A stretch of DNA of 64,000 nucleotides from an uncultured Lachnospiraceae bacterium (GTDB lineage Bacteria; Bacillota; Clostridia; Lachnospirales; Lachnospiraceae): assembly GCA_910585895.1 (NCBI GenBank), contig CAJUHY010000006.1, positions 1 through 64,000 of the forward strand. Reading direction: 5' to 3'. The notes below the pieces were generated by a model that was given only the letters and a program-made list of their open reading frames with translations, made no database searches and was not told the origin of the DNA. Of the stretch, positions 1 through 8,716 are shown one piece after another; positions within the stretch are counted from its first letter, which is position 1, and each line of letters starts with the position of its first letter. Both the position numbers and the translations under genes were made by a program.

Positions 1-60
1 GTTCGAACCCTGGACACCCTGATTAAGAGTCAGGTGCTCTGCCAGCTGAGCTAGAGGCGC
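1..60 (-). tRNA. tRNA-Lys (anticodon CTT), 3' end cut by window edge
   Basis: Read on the minus strand, the 5' acceptor strand GCGCCTC is followed by TA, a D arm, an anticodon arm with loop CTCTTAA (anticodon CTT, lysine), a variable loop and the start of the T arm with TTCGAAC. The 3' half of the T stem and the acceptor lie outside the window. The stems pair and the invariant bases are in place, so the identity is firm although the gene is incomplete here. Confidence 0.93.
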
Positions 61-165
61 TTACTTCTTTTCTTAAGACATGGATTATTATATAATAAAT
101 TATTAAGAAATGCAAGAACTTTTTTAAATTTTTTTATCATTTTTTTGCAAATAGTTTTCCTGTTA

Positions 166-194
166 TTGACAAAAAAAGAAGAAAAGGGTAGAAT
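166..194 (+). promoter_or_regulatory. sigma-A promoter of the membrane protein gene at 238
   Basis: A perfect -35 box TTGACA (166-171) and a -10 box TAGAAT (189-194) are separated by 17 bases. The predicted start of transcription is near 201, about 37 bases before the coding start. Confidence 0.75.
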
Positions 195-237
195 TGTACT
201 AAGCTGATAATACAGATAAAAACAAAAGGAGAACAAT

Positions 238-1878
238 ATGAAAAAAGTTGTAAAGTATGGAGTAATAATAGTTGTTGCTTTGATAGCGGCATTTGTATAT
301 TACTATGTAACAATACCCGCATTTAATATACATTCTGTGGGAACATGGTGGTTTATCATTGGCGCAGTAGCTATCGTTGGCTTTGCTGTTGAAGGACGCA
401 AGATTATTCAGGAACACGGTTCTGGTGTGGAATTTATAAAGGAACAAAAAAAGCTGAAAATCAGTATCAGTATTGCAGGAAAGATTACGTTAGGAGTTCT
501 GGGAGTCCTTCTGGTTATCCTGGCAATTGGGGCGTTGTTATCTTCACCGATTATAAATGCTAAAAAGTATCAGCAATTGATGACGGTGGAGAATCGAGAT
601 TTTACACAGGATATCTCAGAGGTCGATTATAATACGATTCCCATTTTAGATAAAGATTCAGCCGCTCTTCTGGGTAACAGAAAGATGGGCAGTATGGTGG
701 ATATGGTTTCACAGTTTGAAGTTTCCGGCGATTACAGCCAGATAAACGTAAACAATAAACCGGTACGTGTAACTCCTTTGACTTACGCCAGTCCAATTAA
801 GTGGTTGACAAACCAGAGCAGCGGTATTCCGGCATATATCAAAATTGATATGGCTACACAGGATACGGAGTGCGTGAAACTGGAGCAGGGAATTAAATAT
901 TCCAAGGCAGAATATCTGAACCGCAATATATATCGCCATCTGCGCTTCCGGTATCCCACGTATATTTTTACCGAACAGATTTTCTTTGAAATTGATGAAG
1001 AAGGTACGCCATATTGGATTTGTCCGGTTAAGAAATTTAACATTGGATTGTTCGGCGGCGTAACCATTGGAAATGTAGTAATCTGTAATGCTGTCACAGG
1101 TGAATGCACCGATTATAAGATTGATGAAGTACCTCAGTGGGTAGACAAAGTTTATCAGGCAGAACTTTTGATGGAGCTATACGATTACAATGGCACATTG
1201 AAGCATGGGTTTTTTAACAGTGTGCTGGGACAGAAGGATTGTCTGCAGACAACGAATGGATATAATTATATCGCCCTGGAAGATGATGTATGGGTGTACT
1301 CTGGCGTTACCAGCGTAAGTGGAGACCAGTCGAATGTAGGATTTGTCCTGATGAATCAACGTACCATGGAGACACGTTTCTATAAAATAGAGGGAGCAAC
1401 CGAGGAATCGGCAATGTCATCCGCAGAAGGACAGGTACAGAATCTCGGTTACAGGGCGACATTTCCGCTGCTTTTGAATATTTCAGGAGAGCCCACGTAT
1501 TTTATGGCGCTGAAAGATGATGCAGGCCTTGTGAAAATGTACGGCATGGTAAATATTCAGAAATACCAGTGGGTAGCGACTGGAAATACCATTCAGGAAT
1601 GTGAGAAAGCCTACAGCAAGCTTCTGAAGAATAATGGAATTACTTCAAGTTTGGAGAAGAAGAGTAAGACCATCTCAGGAAGAATAACCAATTTTATTCC
1701 AGTGAATATTGAAGGAAATACGCATATTTATTTTGCTTTGGAAGGCGAAGAGGAAGTCTTTGATGTGGATTTGGCTAATACAGACCTTTTGGACATTGTC
1801 AAGTATCAGCAAGGGGATATGATAAAAATACTTTATACGGATGATGATTATCCTGCAAAGGTGGTAAAAATCAAATAA
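238..1878 (+). CDS. membrane-anchored protein of unknown function (546 aa)
   Basis: I do not recognise a named family. Two N-terminal hydrophobic segments (about residues 6-28 and 36-54) precede a short basic stretch, and a third (about 80-103) is followed by roughly 440 mostly soluble residues, presumably on one face of the membrane. The soluble part is rich in beta-type sequence and ends with a small domain that could be OB-like (about residues 470-546, ending in PAKVVKIK). AGGAG lies 6 bases before the ATG and a consensus sigma-A promoter sits upstream. The gene is monocistronic: a 14-bp inverted repeat follows and the next gene points the other way. No catalytic motif is evident. Confidence 0.8.
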   Translation: MKKVVKYGVIIVVALIAAFVYYYVTIPAFNIHSVGTWWFIIGAVAIVGFAVEGRKIIQEHGSGVEFIKEQKKLKISISIAGKITLGVLGVLLVILAIGALLSSPIINAKKYQQLMTVENRDFTQDISEVDYNTIPILDKDSAALLGNRKMGSMVDMVSQFEVSGDYSQINVNNKPVRVTPLTYASPIKWLTNQSSGIPAYIKIDMATQDTECVKLEQGIKYSKAEYLNRNIYRHLRFRYPTYIFTEQIFFEIDEEGTPYWICPVKKFNIGLFGGVTIGNVVICNAVTGECTDYKIDEVPQWVDKVYQAELLMELYDYNGTLKHGFFNSVLGQKDCLQTTNGYNYIALEDDVWVYSGVTSVSGDQSNVGFVLMNQRTMETRFYKIEGATEESAMSSAEGQVQNLGYRATFPLLLNISGEPTYFMALKDDAGLVKMYGMVNIQKYQWVATGNTIQECEKAYSKLLKNNGITSSLEKKSKTISGRITNFIPVNIEGNTHIYFALEGEEEVFDVDLANTDLLDIVKYQQGDMIKILYTDDDYPAKVVKIK

Positions 1879-1960
1879 ACAAAAATATAAAAAACAAAAT
1901 GGGGAATCTTAATCTATAGGACACGTTATGATATTTAATAAAATCATATAAGGTTATTAA

Positions 1961-2014
1961 ACTGCCCGGTAAGAGAAATCAGAAGCTGAATACTGATGAT
2001 TCTTACCGGGCAGT
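1961..2014. terminator. strong inverted repeat between convergent genes
   Basis: A perfect 14-bp stem (1961-1974 with 2001-2014) closes a 26-base loop between the end of the membrane protein gene and the end of trmB, which converge. There is no clear T-run on either side, so it may be a bidirectional terminator of the RNA-hairpin type or a transcript-stabilising hairpin. Confidence 0.5.
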
Positions 2015-2085
2015 AGTATTTGGCAGAAAGAATTGTAAGTAATGGGCAGTTTAAACTTAATTTTCTCATACAAGTAAAAGTTATT

Positions 2086-2724
2086 TTATCGAGATGCAAT
2101 TAACTTACAGATAGGGTTTCCTTTTGCTGAGAATCTTTCCTCATATTCCGTCATGATATTTCCCTGGTTCATAGTTTGATCATGGTGGAGGTCCCGGGTA
2201 AATGCATCGAGTTTCCAACCTGCTTCTTTTACTTCCTCCAGGGAAAAGTCAAAGAGCCCTATGTTGTCTGTCTTAAATTCAACAATTCCATTGCTTTTCA
2301 AAATTTGCTGATAGAGGGCAAAAAATTGATGCGAAGTAAGCCTGCGTTTGGCATGGCGGTCTTTGGGCCAGGGGTCAGAAAAATTCAAATAAATGCGTTC
2401 TACTTCATTTTTATCAAACATATCACAGATATCTTCCGCATCCATACGAATAAAACGTATATTTTCAAGCGGCTCTTCTTCTAATTTCTGAAGTCCTCTC
2501 AGTAAGACGCTGGAATATTTTTCAATGCCTACATAATTTATCTGTGGATTCCTCTTGGCGAGCGCCATAATAAATTTGCCTTTTCCCATGCCAATTTCAA
2601 TATGGATAGGATTATTGTTGCCGAATATGGAATGCCATTGTCCTTTAGGCGGTTCTGTCTCAGGGATGCAGTAATTGTTTTCAGCAATCGCTTCGCGGGA
2701 ACCGGGAATATTTCGTAATCTCAT
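2086..2724 (-). CDS. trmB: tRNA (guanine-N7-)-methyltransferase
   Basis: Makes m7G46 in the variable loop of tRNAs from S-adenosylmethionine. The 212-residue length is normal for the bacterial single-subunit enzyme. The SAM-binding segment reads IEIGMGKGKF (about residues 42-51), followed by an acidic NYVGIEKY strand, and the family signature SDPWPKDRHAKRRL (about residues 117-130) is intact, as is the C-terminal TEYEERF motif. The start has an AGGAGG-type site just upstream. It is flanked by a convergent gene on one side and a divergent promoter on the other, so it is probably transcribed alone. Confidence 0.96.
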   Translation of the reverse strand: MRLRNIPGSREAIAENNYCIPETEPPKGQWHSIFGNNNPIHIEIGMGKGKFIMALAKRNPQINYVGIEKYSSVLLRGLQKLEEEPLENIRFIRMDAEDICDMFDKNEVERIYLNFSDPWPKDRHAKRRLTSHQFFALYQQILKSNGIVEFKTDNIGLFDFSLEEVKEAGWKLDAFTRDLHHDQTMNQGNIMTEYEERFSAKGNPICKLIASR

Positions 2725-2799
2725 AAGTACCTCCTGGAATATTTTCTGTCTTTTTATCTTACTATATATTTTCCATAAAAAAAAGCATTATTTAGAAAG

Positions 2800-2828
2800 T
2801 TGATTTGCATATTTGGATATGCTATACT
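2800..2828 (+). promoter_or_regulatory. sigma-A promoter of the carboxypeptidase gene
   Basis: TTGATT (2800-2805), 17-base spacer, TATACT (2823-2828). The leader of about 95 bases before the ATG at 2930 contains nothing else I recognise. Confidence 0.55.
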
Positions 2829-2929
2829 ATAGGCAATGTAATAATTTTGTAATAGTTCAGTCATCATTTTATCATAAATGATTCGATGGGCTGGAATGAT
2901 ACAGAAATCACATATGAGGAGAATTTTTC

Positions 2930-4291
2930 ATGAAAAATAGAAAGAAATGGCGAGCTTTGCTGCTGGGAATGATATGTTTGCTTCCGGTATACGCAGTCCC
3001 AGTTCAGGCAGAGGAATATTGGCCGGAAGGTCCGCAGATTCAAGGAGAATCGGCAATTGTGATGGAAGCATCTACCGGAACCATACTGTATGAGAAGAAT
3101 TCGCATGAGCGGTCTTATCCGGCGAGCATTACTAAAATTATGACAAGCCTGCTTGCAGTAGAGAATTCCAACCTGGATGAAGAGGTAACTTTTTCTCAGG
3201 ATGCAGTGTACAAGACAGAAGGTTCTGGAATATCCCGTGATATTGGTGAAATTATGACTATGCGGGAATGTCTTTATGGTTTAATGTTGGAATCGGCAAA
3301 TGAGTGTGGTTATGCGATTGCGGAGCATGTTGGTAAAGATTATCAGGATTTTATTAACATGATGAATAACAAGGCAAATGAATTGGGTTGTAAGGATACG
3401 CACTTTAATAATCCCCATGGATTACCAGATGATGACCATTGGACCAGCGCGTATGATATGGCGTTGATTTCCAAAGCGGCATTGCAGAATAATATCTTTC
3501 GCATGATTGTAAATACCAGGCGTTATACAATTCCGCCTACGAATAAACATGATGAGGAGACGTATCTCAGCAACCATCATAAAATGCTCAATAATTATAA
3601 GGGAGATGAACAATATCTTTATGATTACTGTATCGGCGGCAAGACAGGTTTTACGAGCGTAGCCGGAAGTACGCTTGCGACTTTTGCAGAAAAAGATGGT
3701 ATGACGTTGATATGCGTAGTCACAAAGGAGCAGTCGCCAAATCATTACCTGGATACACGGACATTGTTCGATTATTGCTTTGAAAATTTTCAGCTTTGGA
3801 ACGTGGCGGAGAATGAGAAAAATTATACTGAGGACACGCCGGAAGTCAAAATTTTTGAAAATGAAGAATCGTTTATTGGTTTAAATAATGAGGGCTGCAT
3901 TGTACTTCCAGTTGCGGCAGCATTTGAAGATGCGGTTCCAGAGATTAAGGAGAGCAAGGATGACAGTCAGGTGGTTGGGCGCATTGAATATACTTATGCA
4001 GACCGCATGGTCGGCGGGACTGATATAGAGATGACAGACGCAAAAGTCTCAGAATTTAAATTCCAGAAGAAAATGGAGGAGAGCAGCCAGCCGGAAGAAA
4101 AAGTTATCAGGATAAATGTGAAGTATGTTGTCATCGGTATTTTATCTGTGATTCTTGTTATTGGAATTGGTTTTGGTATTTATCATCTGATAGATAACTT
4201 TTATCTGATAAAGTATAAGTTTGAAAGCCGCAGGCAGCAGAAACAGAAGTACAAGGAAGTGAAAGGTAGGAGATGGTGGCGTAGAAGATAA
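2930..4291 (+). CDS. D-alanyl-D-alanine carboxypeptidase (class A low-molecular-weight PBP)
   Basis: A peptidoglycan-trimming serine DD-carboxypeptidase of the DacA/DacF family (peptidase S11), acting outside the cell membrane. A Sec signal peptide covers about residues 1-27 with a likely cut after VQA. The three active-site motifs are all present: SITK (Ser66, Lys69), SAN (Ser122-Asn124) and KTG (Lys238-Gly240). A C-terminal domain follows, then a transmembrane helix at about residues 400-424 and a strongly basic tail ending in RRWWRRR. DacA-type enzymes usually end in an amphipathic helix, so the true membrane span plus basic tail is a variation, though common in Clostridia. Transcribed alone from its own promoter. 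Confidence 0.93.
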   Translation: MKNRKKWRALLLGMICLLPVYAVPVQAEEYWPEGPQIQGESAIVMEASTGTILYEKNSHERSYPASITKIMTSLLAVENSNLDEEVTFSQDAVYKTEGSGISRDIGEIMTMRECLYGLMLESANECGYAIAEHVGKDYQDFINMMNNKANELGCKDTHFNNPHGLPDDDHWTSAYDMALISKAALQNNIFRMIVNTRRYTIPPTNKHDEETYLSNHHKMLNNYKGDEQYLYDYCIGGKTGFTSVAGSTLATFAEKDGMTLICVVTKEQSPNHYLDTRTLFDYCFENFQLWNVAENEKNYTEDTPEVKIFENEESFIGLNNEGCIVLPVAAAFEDAVPEIKESKDDSQVVGRIEYTYADRMVGGTDIEMTDAKVSEFKFQKKMEESSQPEEKVIRINVKYVVIGILSVILVIGIGFGIYHLIDNFYLIKYKFESRRQQKQKYKEVKGRRWWRRR

Positions 4292-4342
4292 CAAATCGTC
4301 CTTAATCTATATAAAGACAATATATAAACAGCTTTTTAATGA

Positions 4343-4378
4343 TAAAAGACAATATATCAATTGATATATTGTCTTTTA
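4343..4378. terminator. perfect 36-bp palindrome, probable terminator
   Basis: The sequence is exactly self-complementary around 4360/4361 with no loop bases, giving an AT-rich 18-bp half-stem. A partial direct copy of the left arm (AAAGACAATATA) lies about 30 bases upstream near 4313. It sits between the carboxypeptidase gene and a convergent unknown gene, which fits a bidirectional terminator, but there is no GC-rich core. Confidence 0.5.
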
Positions 4379-4516
4379 AGTTAATTAAAGACATTGATAA
4401 AAACAACAAAAATTATCTGATTATTTGTTAAAATAAAGTTAAAATATTAGAAAATATATTTATGTGAAGCTTGTAATGATTTTAAGCAACTATAGATAAG
4501 TTATCATAAATAGTTT

Positions 4517-5065
4517 TTATTGGCCATTCTCTGTATTGGGCTGGGACAATTCGCAGGCTGTATGACATTCAAATTGTTCCAATAATTTTAATAACTGTAT
4601 TTTTTCTGTAGTATAAAAGATAATGCCATTATAAGTTTTGCTCATTGTAATGTAAATGCCATCAAAGGTTTCAGATTCAGCGATTAAGTTCATCAGATAA
4701 TCTATATAAGAATTGTGCATTTCCAGGAATAAAGTTTCACATGCAGACAAATCAAAGGAAACTGCTTCAGACATCTCAAAAATACGTTTGAGCTCCTGGT
4801 CCTGCTTAAGTTGCCTGGGGGATTTATTGATGATAAAATATCCGCGTTCATCTTTGGGCAGGTTTAAGGTTTTGACAGCGCGCTGTACCTGTTTGGTCAG
4901 ACTGTCAGACGCAGGATAAAGAGATTCAAAATAAGGCATGAAGTCCGATGCCTGTCGGAAGTGTTCATTTTTTCCCCGTTGTCCAATTTCAGCAGTAAGT
5001 ATTCTACGAATAATGGATTCACAAGTTTCTCTGGATGGGTTTTTCTTTAATTTATTTTGTGACAT
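4517..5065 (-). CDS. small protein of unknown function, possible winged-helix regulator
   Basis: This 182-residue protein has no family I can name with confidence. The N-terminal half is predicted mixed helical and basic (RRILTAEIGQ, then LTKQVQRAVKTLNLPKDERGYFII), reminiscent of a winged-helix DNA-binding domain with a wing. The C-terminal half (about residues 105-170) alternates helix and strand, loosely like the ligand-binding half of ArgR-type repressors. That resemblance is inference from pattern only. The start has a GGAGG-type site (plus-strand CCTCC near 5071). It is divergent from the AbiE-like pair, whose promoter lies 130 bases away, so it might regulate that pair. Confidence 0.7.
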   Translation of the reverse strand: MSQNKLKKNPSRETCESIIRRILTAEIGQRGKNEHFRQASDFMPYFESLYPASDSLTKQVQRAVKTLNLPKDERGYFIINKSPRQLKQDQELKRIFEMSEAVSFDLSACETLFLEMHNSYIDYLMNLIAESETFDGIYITMSKTYNGIIFYTTEKIQLLKLLEQFECHTACELSQPNTENGQ

Positions 5066-5190
5066 GTTGCCTCCCTGTGGAATAAATGCTCGTCTTTAGT
5101 AATAATCTATAGGATAAAGGGATGTTTGTAAAGAATTAATTTGGTATAAAAATTACGGAAATTGATTTCTGTGTTAAAAATATAAGGTAA

Positions 5191-5219
5191 TTGACAACAC
5201 TCTCTATGAAGAATATAAT
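5191..5219 (+). promoter_or_regulatory. perfect consensus sigma-A promoter of the AbiE-like pair
   Basis: TTGACA (5191-5196), exactly 17 bases, TATAAT (5214-5219). AbiEi-type antitoxins repress their own promoters, so a fully consensus promoter under repression would be expected here; no inverted-repeat operator is obvious. Confidence 0.8.
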
Positions 5220-5256
5220 TAAATAACCACCTTAATGAAAAAGGAGCGGAAAAACA

Positions 5257-5877
5257 ATGGGAAAAATACAGGAAAAGAAAAATGCACTGATTGAAAAGTT
5301 ACAGCAGGAAATGGCCCTTCACGGAGGAATCATGAGGACATCTGAACTTTATGAGCTGTCGATGGACTACCGTAAAATTCAGCAGTTTGTGGAGGAGGGG
5401 ATATTAGAGAGGGTGAAGAATGGCTATTACAGCATTGGTTTTACCGCAATGTCAGAAGAGAGCATGGTCAGCAGCCTGTTTCCAGATGGAGTGCTTTGCT
5501 TAGAGACAGCGTTGCATTATCAAGGATATTTGGAGACAAGACCTGCCTGTTGGCAGATTGCTGTTGATAAGAATACATCTAAGTCACGCTTTAAGATGAA
5601 TTACCCTCCGGTGCAGCCTTACTATATTGAACCGGATGTATTGATGATGGGAGCAGAAGAGTTTTCTCTGGGCGAAGGAAAGATGTTTCTATATAATAAG
5701 GAACGTCTTATCTGTGACTGCCTGAAATTTGAAGAGAAGCTGGAACGTGAAGTATTGCAGCAGGCTTTACGGAACTACATTGAGGAACAGGATAAAGATA
5801 TACAGAAACTTTTGGAATATGCCAAACTTAGAAAAGTTACACAGAAGGTACAGAATAGAATAGGAGTGTGGTTATAA
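5257..5877 (+). CDS. AbiEi-type antitoxin / transcriptional regulator
   Basis: Resembles the antitoxin of type IV toxin-antitoxin (AbiE) systems. Residues about 20-70 form the N-terminal winged-helix domain with the typical HGGIMRTSEL start and the strand LERVKNGYYSI. The C-terminal antitoxin domain follows, with the usual SLFPDGVLCLETALHYQGY segment near residue 75. At 206 residues it is of normal length for the family. AGGAG lies 8-9 bases before the ATG. The next gene starts 2 bases after its stop, so the two are translated together. Members both repress their own operon and neutralise the partner toxin. Confidence 0.88.
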   Translation: MGKIQEKKNALIEKLQQEMALHGGIMRTSELYELSMDYRKIQQFVEEGILERVKNGYYSIGFTAMSEESMVSSLFPDGVLCLETALHYQGYLETRPACWQIAVDKNTSKSRFKMNYPPVQPYYIEPDVLMMGAEEFSLGEGKMFLYNKERLICDCLKFEEKLEREVLQQALRNYIEEQDKDIQKLLEYAKLRKVTQKVQNRIGVWL

Positions 5878-5878
5878 G

Positions 5879-6733
5879 ATGGATTTGGAGAAACAACAAG
5901 AAGAAATATCATCAATTTATCAAGTGGTGATATTAGGAGCGGAAGAAATCTTAAGCATAACAGGTAATCAGTCCTGGAGTCAGAATATGCTCCTAAAGAG
6001 CGATGATTTCCTGCAAAATAAAAAGTATCAGAAAGTGCTTTTGGATAGTCTGCAATTTTTTACACCGGAGGAAGAAATAGATAATATCATAAGTAATCTG
6101 GAAAATTTATTTGCACCTCTGGCAGAATCTGCGGATGCAGAATCCGGGGAAATGCAGGTATTATTTTGCAGAAGAGGAAGCAAAGATAATCCCATAAAAA
6201 TTTATTTTGAAATATGCAAAGCTCCATATCGAATACCTTTTGAAATCCATCTGATTGCTTATCCTGGACATAAAATCTTTCCGCAGAAAAAGACAGCAAT
6301 CCATAAGAGGAGTGAGGAAAGCTTTACTTACAATATGTTTCCTCCTGAGGAATACCTGGCGCTTGCCTTTTATGAGGTTATAAAAGATTTGGAACTGATT
6401 GTAGACATGTCATGGTATAAACAAATTTATGAGACACTCTGTAAAGAATCTGCCGATGGCAGAAAAGTTTGGGAGAGTCTGAATCGGCTGATAAAGGAAT
6501 ATCCCATCCCATCTTTGGAAAAGCGCCTGGATACGCTTGCCGGATACAAGGATTATGGATATATGAGGAAGCGTTGGAAAAGCCAGAGCAGGCGCAGGAG
6601 GGAATCTTATCCACGTTGGGAGGATGTGGTATCGTTAATGGTCAAATTTTTGACGCCTATTTTTGAAGGAATTCTCAAAGATGAAATATTCCTGGGTGAT
6701 TGGATGCCGGAACTTGGCAGGTATCTTGATTAG
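5879..6733 (+). CDS. AbiEii-position partner protein, divergent nucleotidyltransferase-type toxin
   Basis: By position it should be the AbiEii toxin: it begins 2 bases after the antitoxin stop. The 284-residue length fits, and the middle segment EEYLALAFYEVIKDLELIVDMSWY (given in two pieces: EEYLALAFYEV near residue 161, then IKDLELIVDM) resembles the conserved helix of AbiEii proteins. However, the catalytic nucleotidyltransferase motif (GG followed by DxD) that AbiEii normally shows near its N-terminus is not visible; the region reads TGNQSWSQNMLLKSDDF instead. It could be a very diverged toxin, a dead toxin, or a different effector paired with an AbiEi regulator. Confidence 0.6.
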   Translation: MDLEKQQEEISSIYQVVILGAEEILSITGNQSWSQNMLLKSDDFLQNKKYQKVLLDSLQFFTPEEEIDNIISNLENLFAPLAESADAESGEMQVLFCRRGSKDNPIKIYFEICKAPYRIPFEIHLIAYPGHKIFPQKKTAIHKRSEESFTYNMFPPEEYLALAFYEVIKDLELIVDMSWYKQIYETLCKESADGRKVWESLNRLIKEYPIPSLEKRLDTLAGYKDYGYMRKRWKSQSRRRRESYPRWEDVVSLMVKFLTPIFEGILKDEIFLGDWMPELGRYLD

Positions 6734-6831
6734 TAAGAGGAATTTTGATTAGCAGGAGGGTAGCTAAGCTTTAAAAAAATTATCAATTTAATAAGGGGAA
6801 GGGAATTATTATTTTGAGGGGAATTTACAAT

Positions 6832-8214
6832 ATGTTACAGAAAGCGGATGAAATCATCTGGGGAATCCCTATGATTGTGCTGATTTTGGCGGTGGGTTTC
6901 TATATGACAATCCGTCTGCAGGGGATTCAGGTGCGTCAGCTTTCACTTGCCATACGCAATCTTGTTACCAGGGAGAAAACGAAGGAGGCTGGGGAAGTCA
7001 CAGCTTTTGCCGCTCTTTGTACGGCTTTGTCGGCGACTATCGGTACGGGAAACATTGTAGGAGTTGCCACAGCGTTGGCGGCAGGCGGTCCAGGCGCATT
7101 GTTCTGGATGGTGGCGGCAGCAGCCGTAGGCACGGCAACTAAATATTCAGAATGTTTTTTGGCAGTAAGATACCGCAAGGTGGCAAAGGACGGTCATATT
7201 CTTGGCGGACCATTCTATTACATTGAACAGGGAATGGGAAAAAACTGGAGATGGCTGGCAAAGCTGTTTGCGTTTTTCGGCGCAGGCGCGGGTCTTCTGG
7301 GAATCGGTACTTTTACGCAGATTAATGGGATTACAGGTGCGGTCAATAACTTTTTTGATCCACAGAATCAATGGATGGTAAATCTGTTTGGCAGAGATTA
7401 TTCCTGGAGTGTTGTTATATCCGGTATTCTGCTGACAATTTGTGTGGCTCTTGTGCTGATTGGCGGACTGCAGCGGATTTCAGGTGTGGCGCAGGTGCTT
7501 GTGCCGTTGATGGCAGCTGCATATGTCACAGCAACCATGCTGATACTTGTTTTTCATTATAGGGAAATTCCAGCAGCATTGATGCTTATTTTACAAAGTG
7601 CATTTGGATTAAAAGCTGCCGCCGGAGGAACTCTGGCAGCCATGTTGGCAGCGATGCAAAAAGGCGTCGCCAGAGGTATCTTTTCTAACGAGGCAGGGTT
7701 GGGAAGCGCGCCGATTGCCGCGGCTGCCGTGCGTACCAAGGAACCGGCAGCGCAGGGACTGGTGTCAATGCTGGGCACGGTAATTGATACCGGAATTATC
7801 TGTACAATGACAGGGCTTGCCATTATTGTAACTGGAACCTGGGACATGGGGCTTGACGGCGTGGCGGTGACAGCCAGAGCATTTGAGATTGGTCTTCCTT
7901 TTGAGCCGCGGGTATCATCTTTCCTGTTGATGGCATGTCTGGTGTGTTTCGCATTTACCACGATTTTGGGGTGGAATTATTACAGTGAGAAATGTATGGA
8001 ATACCTCACTGGAGGACGGCGGCAAGCAGTGGAAGCGTACCGCCGGGCCTATATCGCCTGTGTGTTCATTGGCCCATTCATGACTGTCTCTGCAGTGTGG
8101 ACAATCGCAGATATTTTCAATGGGCTGATGGCAATTCCCAATTTGCTTGCCATTGCAGCCTTGAGCAATGTTATTGTTGCAGAGACGAGGGAATACCTCA
8201 GGAAGCAAGGATAA
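6832..8214 (+). CDS. sodium:alanine/glycine symporter, AGCS family
   Basis: A secondary transporter that imports alanine or glycine with Na+ (or H+). The 460-residue polytopic sequence carries the family hallmarks: the segment FAALCTALSATIGTGNIVGV near residue 60, GGPFYYIE near residue 130, and GIFSNEAGLGSAPIAAAAV near residue 280. I chose ATG 6832 because GAGGGG lies 8 bases upstream and the protein then begins MLQKADEIIWG, as in homologues; a TTG at 6814 would add six residues and also has a GGGG site. Its 3' end overlaps the end of spmB by 17 bases on the opposite strand. Confidence 0.94.
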   Translation: MLQKADEIIWGIPMIVLILAVGFYMTIRLQGIQVRQLSLAIRNLVTREKTKEAGEVTAFAALCTALSATIGTGNIVGVATALAAGGPGALFWMVAAAAVGTATKYSECFLAVRYRKVAKDGHILGGPFYYIEQGMGKNWRWLAKLFAFFGAGAGLLGIGTFTQINGITGAVNNFFDPQNQWMVNLFGRDYSWSVVISGILLTICVALVLIGGLQRISGVAQVLVPLMAAAYVTATMLILVFHYREIPAALMLILQSAFGLKAAAGGTLAAMLAAMQKGVARGIFSNEAGLGSAPIAAAAVRTKEPAAQGLVSMLGTVIDTGIICTMTGLAIIVTGTWDMGLDGVAVTARAFEIGLPFEPRVSSFLLMACLVCFAFTTILGWNYYSEKCMEYLTGGRRQAVEAYRRAYIACVFIGPFMTVSAVWTIADIFNGLMAIPNLLAIAALSNVIVAETREYLRKQG

Positions 8215-8716
8215 CGCTTGCCACTGTTCCCACTAAAGTGGCAAACAGTGCGCCGGCAAGGGTGTAGCGTGTCTTCTGCACTTTAGCCGTCATGAAGTAA
8301 ATGCTCATGGTATAGAAAATCGTTTCTGTGCAGCTCATCATAATTGAGGTTATCGTGCCGTAGAGAGAATCTGGTCCATACTCCTTGAAAATATCCAGTA
8401 CCAGACCGGTAGCAGCGGAGGAGGAGAACATTTTCACAATGGAGACAGGAACTAAAGCTGCCGGAAAATGTAAGGGTTCTGTAATCACGCCCAACATAGA
8501 AGATAAAAGGTCTAAAAATCCCGAAGCGCGCAGGACCCCAACGCCCACCATCAGTCCAATCAAAGTAGGCATGATACCGATAACAGTGTGGAATCCATCG
8601 GTGGCGCCTTTGATAAAATCATCGTAAATCGAATGGTGGTTTAATAAACCATAACCTACAATCAGAAAAATTAAAATAGGAATCATGGCATCAGACAAAA
8701 AAAGGAGGATATTCAT
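8198..8716 (-). CDS. spmB: spore maturation protein B
   Basis: Membrane protein (172 aa) of the nucleoside-recognition (Gate) fold that works with SpmA in spore core dehydration in Bacillus; homologues are kept in spore-forming Clostridia. The sequence has several membrane segments and the typical KMFSSSAATGLVLDIFKEYG motif near residue 95. Its ATG overlaps the stop of spmA by 4 bases (ATGA type), so the two are translationally coupled. The 3' end overlaps the convergent symporter gene by 17 bases. Confidence 0.93.
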   Translation of the reverse strand: MNILLFLSDAMIPILIFLIVGYGLLNHHSIYDDFIKGATDGFHTVIGIMPTLIGLMVGVGVLRASGFLDLLSSMLGVITEPLHFPAALVPVSIVKMFSSSAATGLVLDIFKEYGPDSLYGTITSIMMSCTETIFYTMSIYFMTAKVQKTRYTLAGALFATLVGTVASVILAS

